Part shown: positions 10,094 to 19,900 of the stretch, one piece after another
Numbering within the stretch: position 1 is the first letter of the stretch
Layout of the letters: each line of letters opens with the position of its first letter
NCBI GenBank assembly: GCA_003427395.1
Contig: BFEA01000393.1
Span: forward strand, 1,332,020-1,360,295
Direction: 5' to 3'
Source: Chara braunii
Taxonomy: Eukaryota; Streptophyta; Charophyceae; Charales; Characeae
Length of the DNA stretch: 28,276 bases
Notes under the pieces: model-generated
Seen by the model: the letters and a program-made list of their open reading frames with translations, nothing else
The model's database searches: none
Told to the model about the DNA's origin: nothing
Position numbers and translations under genes: made by a program

Positions 10094-11453
10094 CTAAAGC
10101 CCCAAATTATAACAGAGCCAACCTCAAAATTAGAGATCCTAAACCAGATCCTATCCGAACATAGACTGATTAAACAACAAGATTCAGTACGCCTAATGGC
10201 TGACGATAGCCCAGGCTCTTTGGGGAGAGCATGGGTTGAAAAAGGGGTAATCCAAATGAAAGATATTTGGGACTGCCAATCCGGGGACTGGATCTCTACT
10301 GAGACACTCAGACAGAAATTGCCCAGGCTGCGCAACACTCTTACTAATTTTATCAAACTAAAATTAGCTATCCCAGCGCATTGGGTCACATCACTGAGGA
10401 GAGACTGTGAATGTAACCCATGCAGCTGGCTTCAGGACGCCGAAGAAGAAAGGATCTTCTGGAAAGTACTTGGGCCAGATCTAAGAGCAGGTACTCGAGC
10501 CCAGAAATGGTCGCTACACGGATCCAGAAACGGGAAACACTTCCTGCGCCTGGAAGAGGAGGACTGTATTCCATCCATCACGGACTGGAAGGAGGCTAGG
10601 GTCAAGAAACAGAAAACAAAAACAAAAACTTAAAAAAAGGCTTATCTTGCCAAGTGATCTCAACACAACCAGATCGCTTGGTGATAGAACCCCTGTCATA
10701 CGTCTGGAAGACTGCTCAGCACTCTCAAACTGTGATCCCCATTATTCTATACAAGCCCAGAGTGGGAGTTCAAATACTGCACAGCCTGATAAAGAAACCT
10801 CCGATTTCAACAGCCAAGAAAAGACTTTCAGACCTCCAAGTGACTACGGTAACAGACAAGGATCTAGTAAAACTCTGGAAAGCCCTGAAAAGTATACCTT
10901 CCCAGAGAAACGCCGCCATTCAATGGCTGCAATCACTACAAGTCACTCCTACCTCTACCTGGCTAATAGCAAGAGGCATGCAGCTTTGTGCCCAAGATGT
11001 AATTGGGGATGGGAATCTGCAACCCACCTTCGGTTATCATGCCCGGTTTCTATCCAGATCTGGGAGTGGTGGAAGGAGAAGTGGAAGAGACAACTTGAAC
11101 TCAAACAGGATATGGACTGGACAGACGAATTCATACTACACGGTAAGCCCCCTACTGTAAGCAATTTCGAGTCAGGAACTGCGTACAGAGCCCTTGTCTG
11201 CAGAGGTTTAATTATGGAAGGCATCTGGTCGGCCCGGAATGCCTTCATATTCAAGGGGGAGAAGCATCATGTCTGTCTGACCCTAAACTCGATCAAATCC
11301 GGCCTCAGAAGGGTAATCTATGCAGATTGGAGGCGTAGAGGCATGATCTGGTTCCATAAGACATGGACACTGGAAGGTATCTTTGCCTCTTTGAATACAG
11401 AGGGCAAGCTACAGTGTGCACAGTGGCTGATTTCTGCTGAGACACAACTTTAA
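10094..11453 (+). pseudogene. LINE-C ORF2 C-terminal remnant with zinc tail
   Basis: The region reads in three successive frames. Frame one runs to the TAA at about 10631 and includes EKGVIQMKDIWDCQSGDWIS, which aligns with KQGVWRVGDIWNEDKKSW in LINE-A. Frame two covers about 10654-10960 (LVKLWKALKSIPSQRNAAIQ). Frame three runs to the TAA ending at 11453 and holds the zinc tail CPRCNWGWESATHLRLSC. The endonuclease and the catalytic part of the reverse transcriptase are missing because of the 5' truncation. At least two frameshifts separate the pieces, so this is a dead remnant. It served in the ORF2 protein as the region after the reverse transcriptase, with a probable nucleic-acid-binding CX2C/H/C motif. 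Confidence 0.8.
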
Positions 11454-11624
11454 ATCCTGCCCTCACAGCAGGAAACACAGGACAGTGGGAGAGAAAGGAG
11501 ATATCTATCAGGAGGCTCTTGGTGGCCATGGTATTTTCTTCCTTTATTTCTGGTTTTACCTTTTTTACTTTGTCGATTTCTTTGTCCAGTTTCCAATTTT
11601 CTTTTCCATGAGATTATAGATGTT

Positions 11625-11700
11625 GGGACGCTGGACCCGGTTTCCAGCAAGACAGTGTCACAGTTGGATTCCCATGGGACGCTGGACCCGGTTTCCAGCA
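11625..11700 (+). repeat. Two copies of a 25-nt hairpin motif in the LINE-C 3'UTR
   Basis: Identical 25-mers lie at 11625-11649 and 11676-11700; each contains GCTGGA, a 6-7 nt loop and TCCAGC. The same motif forms the first stem-loop of the 3' module in LINE-B and in the solo copies at 12944 and 24013. The second and third stem-loops of the module are not evident here. Confidence 0.8.
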
Positions 11701-11811
11701 GGTTCCACATCCGGGTTGATATGTTTAGGGATTCCCGGCCTCATTTTGAGTGTAATATCAATCCTCATTTCAAAGGGAAAAAAAAAAAAAAAAAAAAACC
11801 TTGCCCAGTCC

Positions 11812-12437
11812 CGCCCACTCTCCCTCTCTGCTGCCTGTAAATTCCCCACCTCTGAAGTCTCCCCCTCCTGCCCCTTTCCTGTCTTCAATGCCCTGCCTGT
11901 CTCTTCCCCGGGATTCCCCGGTGATCTTCTCCTCCCTCCCCCTCCCCTGGTCCCCTTCCATTCCAAAAGAGGAAATAGGATATCAGGCCAAGCAAAGCAC
12001 TGCAACCTTAGCGGGAGGGTAGGCTCAGACGCGGGAGGGGGTTCGTAACGATCACCAGAGGGGTGGCTGGTAGGGTGAGGCAAGGTGGGGGGTAACATTG
12101 GGGGACCAGTCCTCTTCGGCCTTTCATCCATTTCATCTCTAATGAGATTTTCGTCTCATTTTGGGAAGTCAATTCCCTCCACTTAGGAGGGCAATCAATG
12201 CTGTCCAATTCATTTTATTTTATTTTTAACCACACACACACACGGGCACTCCTTCTATTCTGGGGGGCGTCAGTCCGGTTCCTCATCACCGGCAAGCAGA
12301 AGACAAAATTGTTTGTCATATAGAAACCAAAAAAGTTGAAAAAACATATACTTGCCATGGGCGAGGGGCAGGGGAGTTATATTCCCATTGGTACTCAGGT
12401 GCTGTTTGTGTTCCCACGCACTGCCCCTGCCCCTGCC
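11812..12437. other. Unassigned pyrimidine-rich sequence with a short CA repeat
   Basis: A C/T-rich stretch (11812-11960) is followed by unremarkable sequence and a short (CA)n run near 12231-12243. GCCCCT repeats lead into the assembly gap. No coding exon was recognised. If the dynein gene continues, its next exon is not visible here. Confidence 0.5.
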
Positions 12438-12862
12438 NNNNNNNNNNNNNNNNNNNNNNNNNNNNNNNNNNNNNNNNNNNNNNNNNNNNNNNNNNNNNNN
12501 NNNNNNNNNNNNNNNNNNNNNNNNNNNNNNNNNNNNNNNNNNNNNNNNNNNNNNNNNNNNNNNNNNNNNNNNNNNNNNNNNNNNNNNNNNNNNNNNNNNN
12601 NNNNNNNNNNNNNNNNNNNNNNNNNNNNNNNNNNNNNNNNNNNNNNNNNNNNNNNNNNNNNNNNNNNNNNNNNNNNNNNNNNNNNNNNNNNNNNNNNNNN
12701 NNNNNNNNNNNNNNNNNNNNNNNNNNNNNNNNNNNNNNNNNNNNNNNNNNNNNNNNNNNNNNNNNNNNNNNNNNNNNNNNNNNNNNNNNNNNNNNNNNNN
12801 NNNNNNNNNNNNNNNNNNNNNNNNNNNNNNNNNNNNNNNNNNNNNNNNNNNNNNNNNNNNNN
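12438..12862. other. Assembly gap (425 Ns)
   Basis: Unresolved bases are flanked by GCCCCT-type repeats on the left and CCCCTCC on the right, so a GC-rich tandem repeat probably broke the assembly. ORFs crossing it have no meaning. Confidence 1.
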
Positions 12863-12943
12863 TCCCAGCCCCCTCCAGTTCCACCGCTTTCCTCTATTTT
12901 CCCCAATTCGTTTTTAAACTGTTCATCAGGGCAACATGTATCT

Positions 12944-13060
12944 GGGATGCTGGGACCCGTTTTCCAGCAGATTTTGGTCCCCACCAATGGAATGGAGCCA
13001 TCACTGCTGGGGCCCTACTTATGGGGGTTGCTCGTAGCACCCCCAGATGTAGCGCCCCTG
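12944..13060 (+). mobile_element. Solo copy of the LINE 3' stem-loop module (copy c)
   Basis: Stem 1 is GCTGG (12949-12953) with CCAGC (12964-12968). The central part retains CCCCACCAATGGAATGGAGCC. Stem 3 is TGGGGGT (13022-13028) with ACCCCCA (13039-13045) around a loop containing TGCTCGTAGC. It lies just 3' of dynein exon C, in the following intron if the gene continues. The A-tail is poor and no target-site duplication was found. It is either a very short 5'-truncated LINE or a SINE with a LINE-type tail. Confidence 0.6.
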
Positions 13061-13162
13061 ATTCCTGAACTGGTGTTTCAAAAACAAGGGGGGGAAAAGG
13101 AACCACCATTCCCACATGTAACCCCTTCTCTTTTCCTTGGGTGATGGGGGGAAGACCCTTAC

Positions 13163-13453
13163 CTGCATGTTATCTGCGCCTAGTTTCATGAAATCCCCTG
13201 CCATTATGTACCTGAGTGCATCCCCTCTGGTGTCCGCTCGACTGGTGCTCCTAGTGATTGGGGCGAATACCTTTCCAAAGCGCTCTTTGAAATGCTTTTC
13301 AATCATATCAGCAAGCATTTTATAAAACCATTCACGATCGTCCTCGTTTGTCAATCTGTCATGAAACACTCGCAGACACTCGTGTGCCCATATCCGAGTA
13401 AGCTTGTCTGTGTCTTCAATTCCAGCAGGAGCATATCTCATACCCAAGAACAC
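13163..13453 (-). CDS. Dynein heavy chain, exon C (AAA3 lid to AAA4 linker region)
   Basis: The exon encodes 97 complete codons, beginning VFLGMRYAPAG and containing RIWAHECLRVFHDRL, EDDREWF and AGDFMKLGAD. These correspond to the conserved dynein segment [RL]WxHExxRVFxDRL ... FGDFMKxGAD between AAA3 and AAA4. The acceptor is TTTCGGATGTCAG just before 13453 and the donor is CAG|GTAAGG after 13163. The upstream exon ends LRDIGK, which in dyneins is followed directly by the VF segment, and both ends are phase 0. Dynein heavy chains are AAA+ motors that walk on microtubules. The gene is probably axonemal, since land plants keep dyneins only where sperm are flagellate (inference). The next downstream exon was not found. 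Confidence 0.9.
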
Positions 13454-13604
13454 CTGACATCCGAAAAACCCCAAATTGTCAGAAGACAGGAGTATCATCG
13501 GCCTTGGAATAATTCAAAACAAGCATCTCAAGAGGCATGGAAGGCATGTATGTTTTTTTTCCCTTCCTGTTTTTCAGGAAAGCATACAAGCACTAGACTC
13601 TGCC

Positions 13605-13607
13605 CAG

Positions 13608-13651
<44 letters not shown>

Positions 13652-13999
13652 GGCTGGGTGTGTTTGGTTGGATTATGCTTGGTTGGGTGTGGTATGGGTA
13701 TGGTTGGGATGTGCGCGTTGTCAGGGCGGTGGTTGTGGCGATCGTGCTGGTGCTAGCGCTGGTGCTGGTGGCAGTGGTGGTCGTGATTGTTGATGTTGTG
13801 GTGGTGCTGTTGGGTGTTGTGGTGGTGGTGTTGGCGGTGGCGGCGGTGGTGGTGGTGGTGCTCGTGGTTGTGGTAGCGGTAGTGGTTGTGATGCTGGTGA
13901 TGCTGGTGCTGGTCATGGTAGAGATGGCGGTTTTCATTGTGGTGGTGGCTGTTATTGTGGCAGTGGTTGTTGTTGTTGTGGTTGCTGTTGCTGTTGTCG

Positions 14000-14046
<47 letters not shown>

Positions 14047-14070
14047 GCTGTTGTTGTTGTGGCGCATCTG
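13605..14070 (+). repeat. GTT/GTG triplet microsatellite block in intron two
   Basis: It starts and ends with near-pure (GTT)n runs (about 13609-13652 and 14000-14062), with mixed GTG, GCT and GGT triplets between. The repeat keeps several frames open on both strands, giving poly-Val, poly-Leu, poly-Asn or poly-Thr readings. These are artefacts, because the block lies between two phase-matched exons. Confidence 0.9.
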
Positions 14071-14104
14071 GCGGCCGCCGGAGGCCGAGTGCTGCCTCCG
14101 TGTT

Positions 14105-14299
14105 TTTTTTTTTTTTTTTTTTTTTTAAGGGGGCCCAGTGTCCAAGGCTCATATTTAGAAATTTGAAAACACGACAGACACATGCCTCTTCCCATTAGGG
14201 CTGGAAGAGCATCGGCCACTGCTCCCATAGAGACAGATTCCCTGTACAACAAGAATGAAGAATGAAGATTTGGCACTGAGCATTGATTGCTTCCCCGGG
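14105..14299 (-). mobile_element. 195-bp retro-inserted sequence with A-tail and 17-bp target-site duplication
   Basis: AGTGCTGCCTCCGTGTT (14088-14104) recurs at 14300-14316 with one mismatch (G to A). Directly inside the left copy is a T tract (14105-14126), the A-tail of a minus-strand insert. The body has no long ORF and contains a hairpin (GCTCTTCC paired with GGAAGAG near 14182-14208). It could be a SINE or a retrocopied small RNA or mRNA end; I did not recognise the source. Confidence 0.7.
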
Positions 14300-14365
14300 A
14301 GTGCTGCCTCCATGTTAACCGGCGCGAAATGGCAAAATCGCTGGGAAAGGTACTGGTGGTTTAAT

Positions 14366-14440
14366 AATTGGGATGATGCAGAGAAGATTAGCATGGCCCA
14401 CTTGCAAGGATGACACACACAAACTGAGAAAATGGTCTAA
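14366..14440 (+). pseudogene. U6 snRNA-related sequence (pseudogene)
   Basis: The stretch AGAGAAGATTAGCATGGCCC, then GCAAGGATGACAC and a diverged copy of the end (GAGAAAATGGTCTAA), matches the core and 3' part of U6, including the AGC-containing segment. The ACAGAGA splicing box is altered to GCAGAGA, and the 5' capped stem-loop of U6 is absent. In its place is GTACTGGTGGTTTAATAAT, a motif that also occurs near 22042. It is a non-functional copy lying in dynein intron two and is followed after a few bases by a tRNA-like sequence. Confidence 0.82.
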
Positions 14441-14447
14441 TCATCCA

Positions 14448-14518
14448 GCGGCCTAGCTCAGTTGGTAAGGCACACAAGTGGCATTCAGGAGGTCTTGGGT
14501 TCAATCCCCATCGGCCTC
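14448..14518 (+). pseudogene. tRNA-like sequence (SINE head) next to the U6 copy
   Basis: A box-like TAGCTCAGTTGGTAAGGC (box A) and GGGTTCAATCCC (box B) are spaced as in a tRNA gene, with TCAGG as the 3' side of an anticodon stem. The anticodon 5' arm and loop are diverged and the acceptor stem pairs only partly, so a working tRNA is unlikely. Sequence after it (to about 14850) ends in an A/T-rich stretch with TATATATA and AAAAATTGGTCTAATGG. A tRNA-derived SINE is the likeliest reading. Confidence 0.65.
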
Positions 14519-14893
14519 ATGTACCTTCCTGGGCATGCTTGGCACCCGCCACCTAGAGATAGCACGTTGGTCCCCCCAATTGGCATTAAAAAGCAGTCTC
14601 TGCTGTTGTTCATAGGGGGAGGGGTAATCGGGGAGGCACAGCGACTGGCCACTCAGATGATGCTCGGTCCCTCTGCCGCCGGCTGTCCCCTGGCCGTTGT
14701 CCCCTGTTGGGGGTTCCCTGAAGGCAATCAAGGTCACCCTGGGCTGAAGAGGCCACCCGATGTCAGATTAGACACAATATTGAATTTACCTGGGCTGGTT
14801 AGTCCGATGATAATACCTCAAGGCCATCGCCCTTTAAAAAATATATATATATAAAAATTGGTCTAATGGAAAAAAAGAAAAAAGAAGAAGATG

Positions 14894-14898
<5 letters not shown>

Positions 14899-14965
<67 letters not shown>
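14899..14965 (+). repeat. (GA)n microsatellite
   Basis: About 33 uninterrupted GA dinucleotides lie in dynein intron two. Arg-Glu or Ser-Leu repeat ORFs across it are artefacts. Confidence 0.98.
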
Positions 14966-14966
<1 letters not shown>

Positions 14967-15081
14967 ACTTCACGTAGAAGAACAGCACGATGTGTGCGAC
15001 TTTCTTTACTCTCGCAGACGACACAATGTGCAAAACAAAACTGCAACCATCCAACTGAAGTGGGAAAGCGTCAACACTTGC

Positions 15082-15259
15082 CTTGCCTATATCGCGGAGG
15101 TTGAATGTGTAGTGAGATTTGGCTGGAGTGGGAAGAAGCTCCTTTTGAACAACCTGGTAGATGTCAAGAGTCCCATTAACCATGGGTAACTTCAATTTCA
15201 CCACGCTTGCCGGATATTGTGATTTCTTCATCCACCAATCCACAAGGGTTGAAAAGATC
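15082..15259 (-). CDS. Dynein heavy chain, exon B (AAA3 C-terminal part)
   Basis: The exon is 178 nt: one base completing an Arg codon, then 59 codons starting IFSTLVDWWM and ending with the hallmark LLPTPAKSHYTFNLRD plus IGK. That hallmark belongs to the AAA3 lid of dynein heavy chains. The acceptor is TCCTCCTTCAG before 15259; the donor is AAG|GCAAGT, a GC donor. The preceding exon ends in ...EVMS plus AG, so AG+G restores Arg exactly, as expected from dynein alignments (..M.xIFSxIL). The exon is intact, which argues for a live host gene amid transposon debris. Confidence 0.93.
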
Positions 15260-16461
15260 CTGAAGGAGGACATGCAATTGATACAAACTGACCAAAGTAA
15301 GCATAGGTATTATGGGAGCGATACAAAGCAAGTTCGCGAAAAGCGCAGTTGATCGCAAAGGCGGCAGGAGCATGTTCTTTTGATACATTTAACAATATGT
15401 CAGTGATGTCACACCTTTCAGACAGCAAGAACTAAAGGAGAGAGTGATAGCTGACTTAGCCTGGCTAGAAGACAAAAGCACGATAAATCAAACAGACGAC
15501 ATGCTCTTTTTTTTTTTGTTTTCTTTTGTTTTTGTTTTTGCAATCAGACTCTCTTTCGTTCACACTCCACATGAATGTAAACAGGTTGTGCAGCAAACTG
15601 GCGACAAACGCCCACTCAAAACTCAGAGATACAGTAAACACGAACACAGTTCAGATACAAGCTCACTTCAGATGGTTATGGCGCACCAGCGCCTGTACAA
15701 CTCTCTGTTCGTCACTCACCCAACTCTGCTGTTCACACACGATCACCCTTGATATCCCACACACGTCACACTGTACACACACGCACACACACACAACACC
15801 CTTCTCTCAGCTATGGCGGCTATGCCGCTACTACCTCTACTGCTATGGCTAAGCTCTCCTTCTCGCCCACTTCGTCTTCAGGGAATACTGCAGACCACCA
15901 CGCACAAGTCGCTGTGGCAGCGCTTCCGCATGGCTTACGCAGGAATGAATGAATGGCTGGGCGCTGCCTCTTGATTTATACTTCTATAACTCGTTGGTCT
16001 GCCCCTTTCCCATGCCCATGGTGCACACAGTCCCATACGGTACTTGCTTGACTGGACTAGGACTGACTGGGACTGGGTACCGCTGACTCAGCACAGGTGG
16101 ACTCCACCACTTGCCCACTTGCTTCTGGACTACTGTAAACAACGAGCGAAGGGCCACTTCCGGACCTTCCGGAAGTCTGTGGACTTGGCCCTTCGACACT
16201 GTAGCAGCCACGACCTCGACCTTTCAGAAGTCCTACAGCTACGACTTCTGGGACCTACTAAGACCTACAAACAACAGGTCTACAGATCGAACCCCTACCA
16301 CCTATGGACCCTACGACAGTCTACCAACTGTTACGAATACACAGGTCATGGGTTCAACTATCAGGTCGACACAGATACTGTACACAGGTAAGTTGAGGAC
16401 CAGAGATCGAGCCCCGGCCTAAATTCGAGGTCCTCCGAGGTCCTCTGAGAATAATTCAGTC
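15260..16461. other. Intron sequence without recognised genes
   Basis: It contains T-rich (15507-15540) and CA-rich (about 15765-15800) low-complexity sequence. A short perfect inverted repeat occurs near 16158-16178 (ACTTCCGG ... CCGGAAGT). Near 16429 the sequence GAGGTCCTC is repeated within about 15 bases. No coding exon or RNA gene was recognised. Confidence 0.5.
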
Positions 16462-16498
16462 TTTTTTTTTTTTTTTTTTTTTTTTACAGATCCCTCTA

Positions 16499-16600
16499 GT
16501 GCTAGCGATGCTGATAAGAGCAGCCACCGCTAGCACCTGGGGGTAGGCTCCATCTATTGGTGGGGAGCATCACCTGCTGGAAAACGGGTCCAGCGTCCCT
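16499..16600 (-). other. 3'-terminal stem-loop module of LINE-B (copy d)
   Basis: In sense orientation, stem 1 is GCTGGA/TCCAGC (16594-16589 with 16581-16576). Stem 2 is GCTCC/GGAGC (16568-16564 with 16551-16547) around CCACCAATAGAT. Stem 3 is GTGCTAGCG/CGCTAGCAC (16536-16528 with 16507-16499), enclosing TGCTCTTATCAGCA. Thirteen bases later the A-tail starts. Position next to the tail, as in LINE-A, suggests that it is the end recognised by the element's reverse transcriptase. Confidence 0.65.
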
Positions 16601-16960
16601 TACAAGCATGAGACAAATGGAACTCATCAGAACACTTCTGAAACCTAGGAGGAGCCTGCCAGCATTGATTACCCTGGAGACCAGGGGATTGACTGAGCAG
16701 GATTGACTGGTTGAGCAGGTAAGGCTGATGTGTCTCGCTTTTTGCAACAAAAGCTGGAGTGCATACTACTGTTGGACCACCACGAAAGCCAACGGCAGGA
16801 GCCTCTTCACCTTGTGCCCGGCGCCAGATCTCTGCTATTGTTTACAAGCTCCGCTGCCCCTCTGTCCAACAGTAATTGCCTGTGCCGCCGCTTTTCCCAT
16901 ACTCCACAGACCCTACCCCGCCGTGTCTAGCTATCATTCATCCTCCATACCACTGCATTT

Positions 16961-19900
16961 CTACCAGGCAGTTAGAGGGGGGGGGGAGTCTGGGAATTCG
17001 TCAGGAGGCTTTAGGGGGATGACCGCATCCACACTAGTCCAGTCTTTGAACCTAAGGCAGTGGTCTTTTACTATCACTCTGCTTTCTTGGACCGGCCCCG
17101 ATTCAGGGGGTTCCCCTTTCCATTCAACCTTCCCTATCCTCCCCCCCTCAGGTCCCCCGAGCCAACATGAGCTGAATTCCTGGATTTTACTCTGGATGTC
17201 TTCCTTTCTGTCGAGGAGTCTGATTCGAGTTTTTACCTTCTCCCATTCCGCGGTTATTTCAGTTTGAACCTGTTGCTGTATGCTTTCCGTGAACTCGGGC
17301 CCTTCCAGTCTGGCCCCCTCCATTCCGAAAGTACAGCGTCTTCTCCAGAGCGCCCAGAGGACCGCCCTTCGTCCCAATTTGAACATGTTGATGGTGAAGT
17401 TGTCCAGCAGATCCGGCTGGTCCGGCTGGTCCGTACGGCCTGAGGGCCAGATTTCAAGCAGGATTGCCTTCCAGTCCCAGGGCCACGGGGCTGTTGTTTC
17501 CAGCTGCCCCCAAATTCTGTCCCACCACCTCCACAGCCAGAGTGCCCCTGGGCACTGCAAAAAGATGTGTTCGATTGTCTCCGAGCGTTTTCTGGATGGG
17601 AACGAGTTAATGCATAACTTGCACCATGGGAGGGCAGGACCTCGCTGTTCCAGGGAGGTTCTATCTATCAGCCAGTTATTAGTGGGCAGGCAGCGGTGTT
17701 CCAGTTGCCATTGAAGGGAGGCGATTTTCGCCGGTTTTGCTTTGGCCATCTTAAACCACTTGACCGGCCTCAGATCATCTGCTCCAACGTTCAGGTGATT
17801 TTTCCAGCATTCCGCAACCTGATGGCGAAGGTTCACAGTTGGCCTAAGCAACCTATAGGTGGATTTGACCGTCANGCCATATAGTGTCCTGGTGCTTCTC
17901 CTTCCTTTCCAGCGGGTTGTCCATGTCCACTCCAGTGGATCCAAGGCCAGATGTTGGATGGGGGAGCCGGGCTGGAAGGCAATGCTTTGTTCGTTCTCCT
18001 CGAGGACTCGAATTCTGAACAGGTCTTCTTTTTGACACTCAATGGTTTCTAACGGGTTGCTTGTTGAAATTATATTGTCCCGTCCCACTTGGAAGAGTTT
18101 AACTTCCACCCTTCCTCCCGAGAGACAGCGTCCCACCCTGCCCACTTCTTCTTGTCCCCCTGTCACTACCACCCAATCCAGCTTGTGCAGGGTCGGACCT
18201 TTGTGGAGGATCCTCCACCAATCCAGGGGTATCTTCTCCACTATCGCCTCCAGGGCTTCTTGTGGTCGGTGACAATACCTCAGTCTTTGCCGTAGTTGAT
18301 CAGGACTTATCCAATCTTTCTTCTCCATGTCCCAAATGTCCTTCACTCGCATTACCCCTCGCCTTATCCATCCTTGCCAGGGGGAGTCCATGCAGTGGAG
18401 AGTTTGGCCCCTTGAGCCCACTATCCATCTGTTGCCGAAAAGGGGTTGCCTCGCTACTTCCTCCCATCTGTCTGGTGAGGTTTTGTCCGGTAGAGGGAGG
18501 CCCCTCCATGTTTTGAGGAGTGCGTGCCAGAACGGGTCGTTTCGCAAGTCGTCCCTTGCGGCACGTCTGGGAGGGGGGGGGTCGAGGTCCTGGTGAGCCC
18601 GCCTGGCCCTTGGGATGGACCAATTCCTGTTTTCGAGCCACGTCCGCGGGTCCCCGCCTGGTGTTGTCTGTGGTGCTAGTCTGGATATCTGCTCTGGGGC
18701 CAGCCCTTTCCAGGAGATGTCCGGATCAAAAATCAGACGTTTAATCCATTGTACCCCCAGTGCTTTGATATGCGCCGACGGGTCAAGAAGGCCCAGTCCC
18801 CCTTTGGTTTTAGGCTGGACCAGAGAGTGCCATGCCACACGATTGATCACGTTTACTTTCTCGTGGTCACTCCTCCATAAAAAGGCTGTTATCTGCCGCT
18901 TTAATGGGCGCAAGGCGTTCTTGTCCAGGGCCCAGATTGCCGACTTGTACCATAGCGAGGCCAGCACCACATTGTTGATGATTAAGGAGCGTCCAAACAA
19001 CGAGGTGTATTTATTCTGCCAGAGCGCCATTTTTGCCAGGGGGGGGGCAGTCAGTCATTCATTATTGCTCGATGGCCTTCCTTCCGCCGTCATCGATACT
19101 CCTAGCACTCTGATGGCCGCATCTTCCGGAAGCCATTTAAGCCTGGGATGTTCTGGAGGCCTCACTCCTTGGTGGTGGATCCACCATCCCTGGGTTTTAT
19201 TTCCCCAGTTTACGCACATGTCTGAGAGTTTACAAAATCGATCCATCATACGTTGGATTTCTTCCAATGATTCCCAGGAGGCGTCCACCATCAGGGTCAA
19301 GTCGTCAGCAAACAATGAACAGACTGGGATTGCCTCCTTGGGTATTGCAGACACTTGGATTCTCTTGATGTCCTTATGGGTTCTGAGGTTAGTGGCTAAC
19401 ACTTCCATGATTATTACAAATAGATACGGGGCTATGGGGTCCCCTTGTCTGACTGATCTTTGCAGACTAATGGGGGGGGCCAGGTTGCCATTAACCATGA
19501 CTCTGGTAGTTGCACTGGAGTGGAGGATCCTAATCCATCTTCTAAAATCTAGCCCAAAGTTGAGCTTTTGTAAGCACAGGTCTAGGAAGACCCAGTCCAT
19601 GTGATCGTACGCTTTTTCGAAGTCGATGAAAATGATGGCCGCATTATTTTTGGATTGTCTGGCTAATTTGATCGTCTCATTAACCAGGAGAATGTTATCC
19701 TAAATGTTCCTGCCCTGGATGAAACCTGTTTGGTCTGGGTGGATGATGTCCGACATTATCGGTGTCATGCGATTAGCTAGTGTTTTAGCCAACATCTTGT
19801 AAACCACTGTGAGCAGGGTAATGGGCCTGTAGTTTCTTATATTAGTTCTTTCCCCTTTCTTATAGAGGAGCGTCAGCACACCTTGCCCGACCAGCTCCCC

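Larger units (their letters stand above)
10058..11799 (+). mobile_element. LINE-C: 5'-truncated LINE with 12-bp target-site duplication
   Basis: CTTGCCCAGTCC occurs at 10046-10057 and again at 11800-11811, directly after an A-tail (11778-11798). The enclosed sequence carries the C-terminal third of a LINE ORF2 and a 3'UTR of about 325 bp. This is the signature of target-primed reverse transcription with 5' truncation. ORF2 content resembles LINE-A but is clearly a different lineage. Confidence 0.82.
13454..15081 (-). other. Dynein intron two (1,628 bp), GC-AG type
   Basis: It begins with AAG|GCAAGT at 15082/15081 and ends with AG before 13453. A GC donor with the strong context AG|GCAAGT is the recognised GC-AG variant handled by the major spliceosome. 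No GT offers an equally good in-phase junction at the LRDIGK|VFLGM boundary. The intron is filled with triplet microsatellites, a TSD-flanked retro-insertion, a U6/tRNA-like composite and a GA repeat. Confidence 0.8.

Noticed and set aside
12270-13068. ORFs of about 190-240 codons across the run of Ns.
   Set aside because: Unknown bases were read as open codons; there is no sequence support.
13593-14276. Long ORFs on both strands encoding poly-Thr, poly-Val, poly-Leu or poly-Asn/His.
   Set aside because: They arise from GTT/GTG triplet repeats that keep several frames open, and they lie between two phase-matched dynein exons, so they are intronic.
14448-14518. Functional tRNA gene.
   Set aside because: Boxes A and B are present, but the anticodon arm does not fold and the acceptor stem is poorly paired; a SINE head fits better.
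14834-15046. Ser-Leu or Arg-Glu repeat ORFs (also at 27737-28080).
   Set aside because: They are read-through of (GA)n microsatellites; the overlap with dynein exon B on the minus strand is where the real coding lies.
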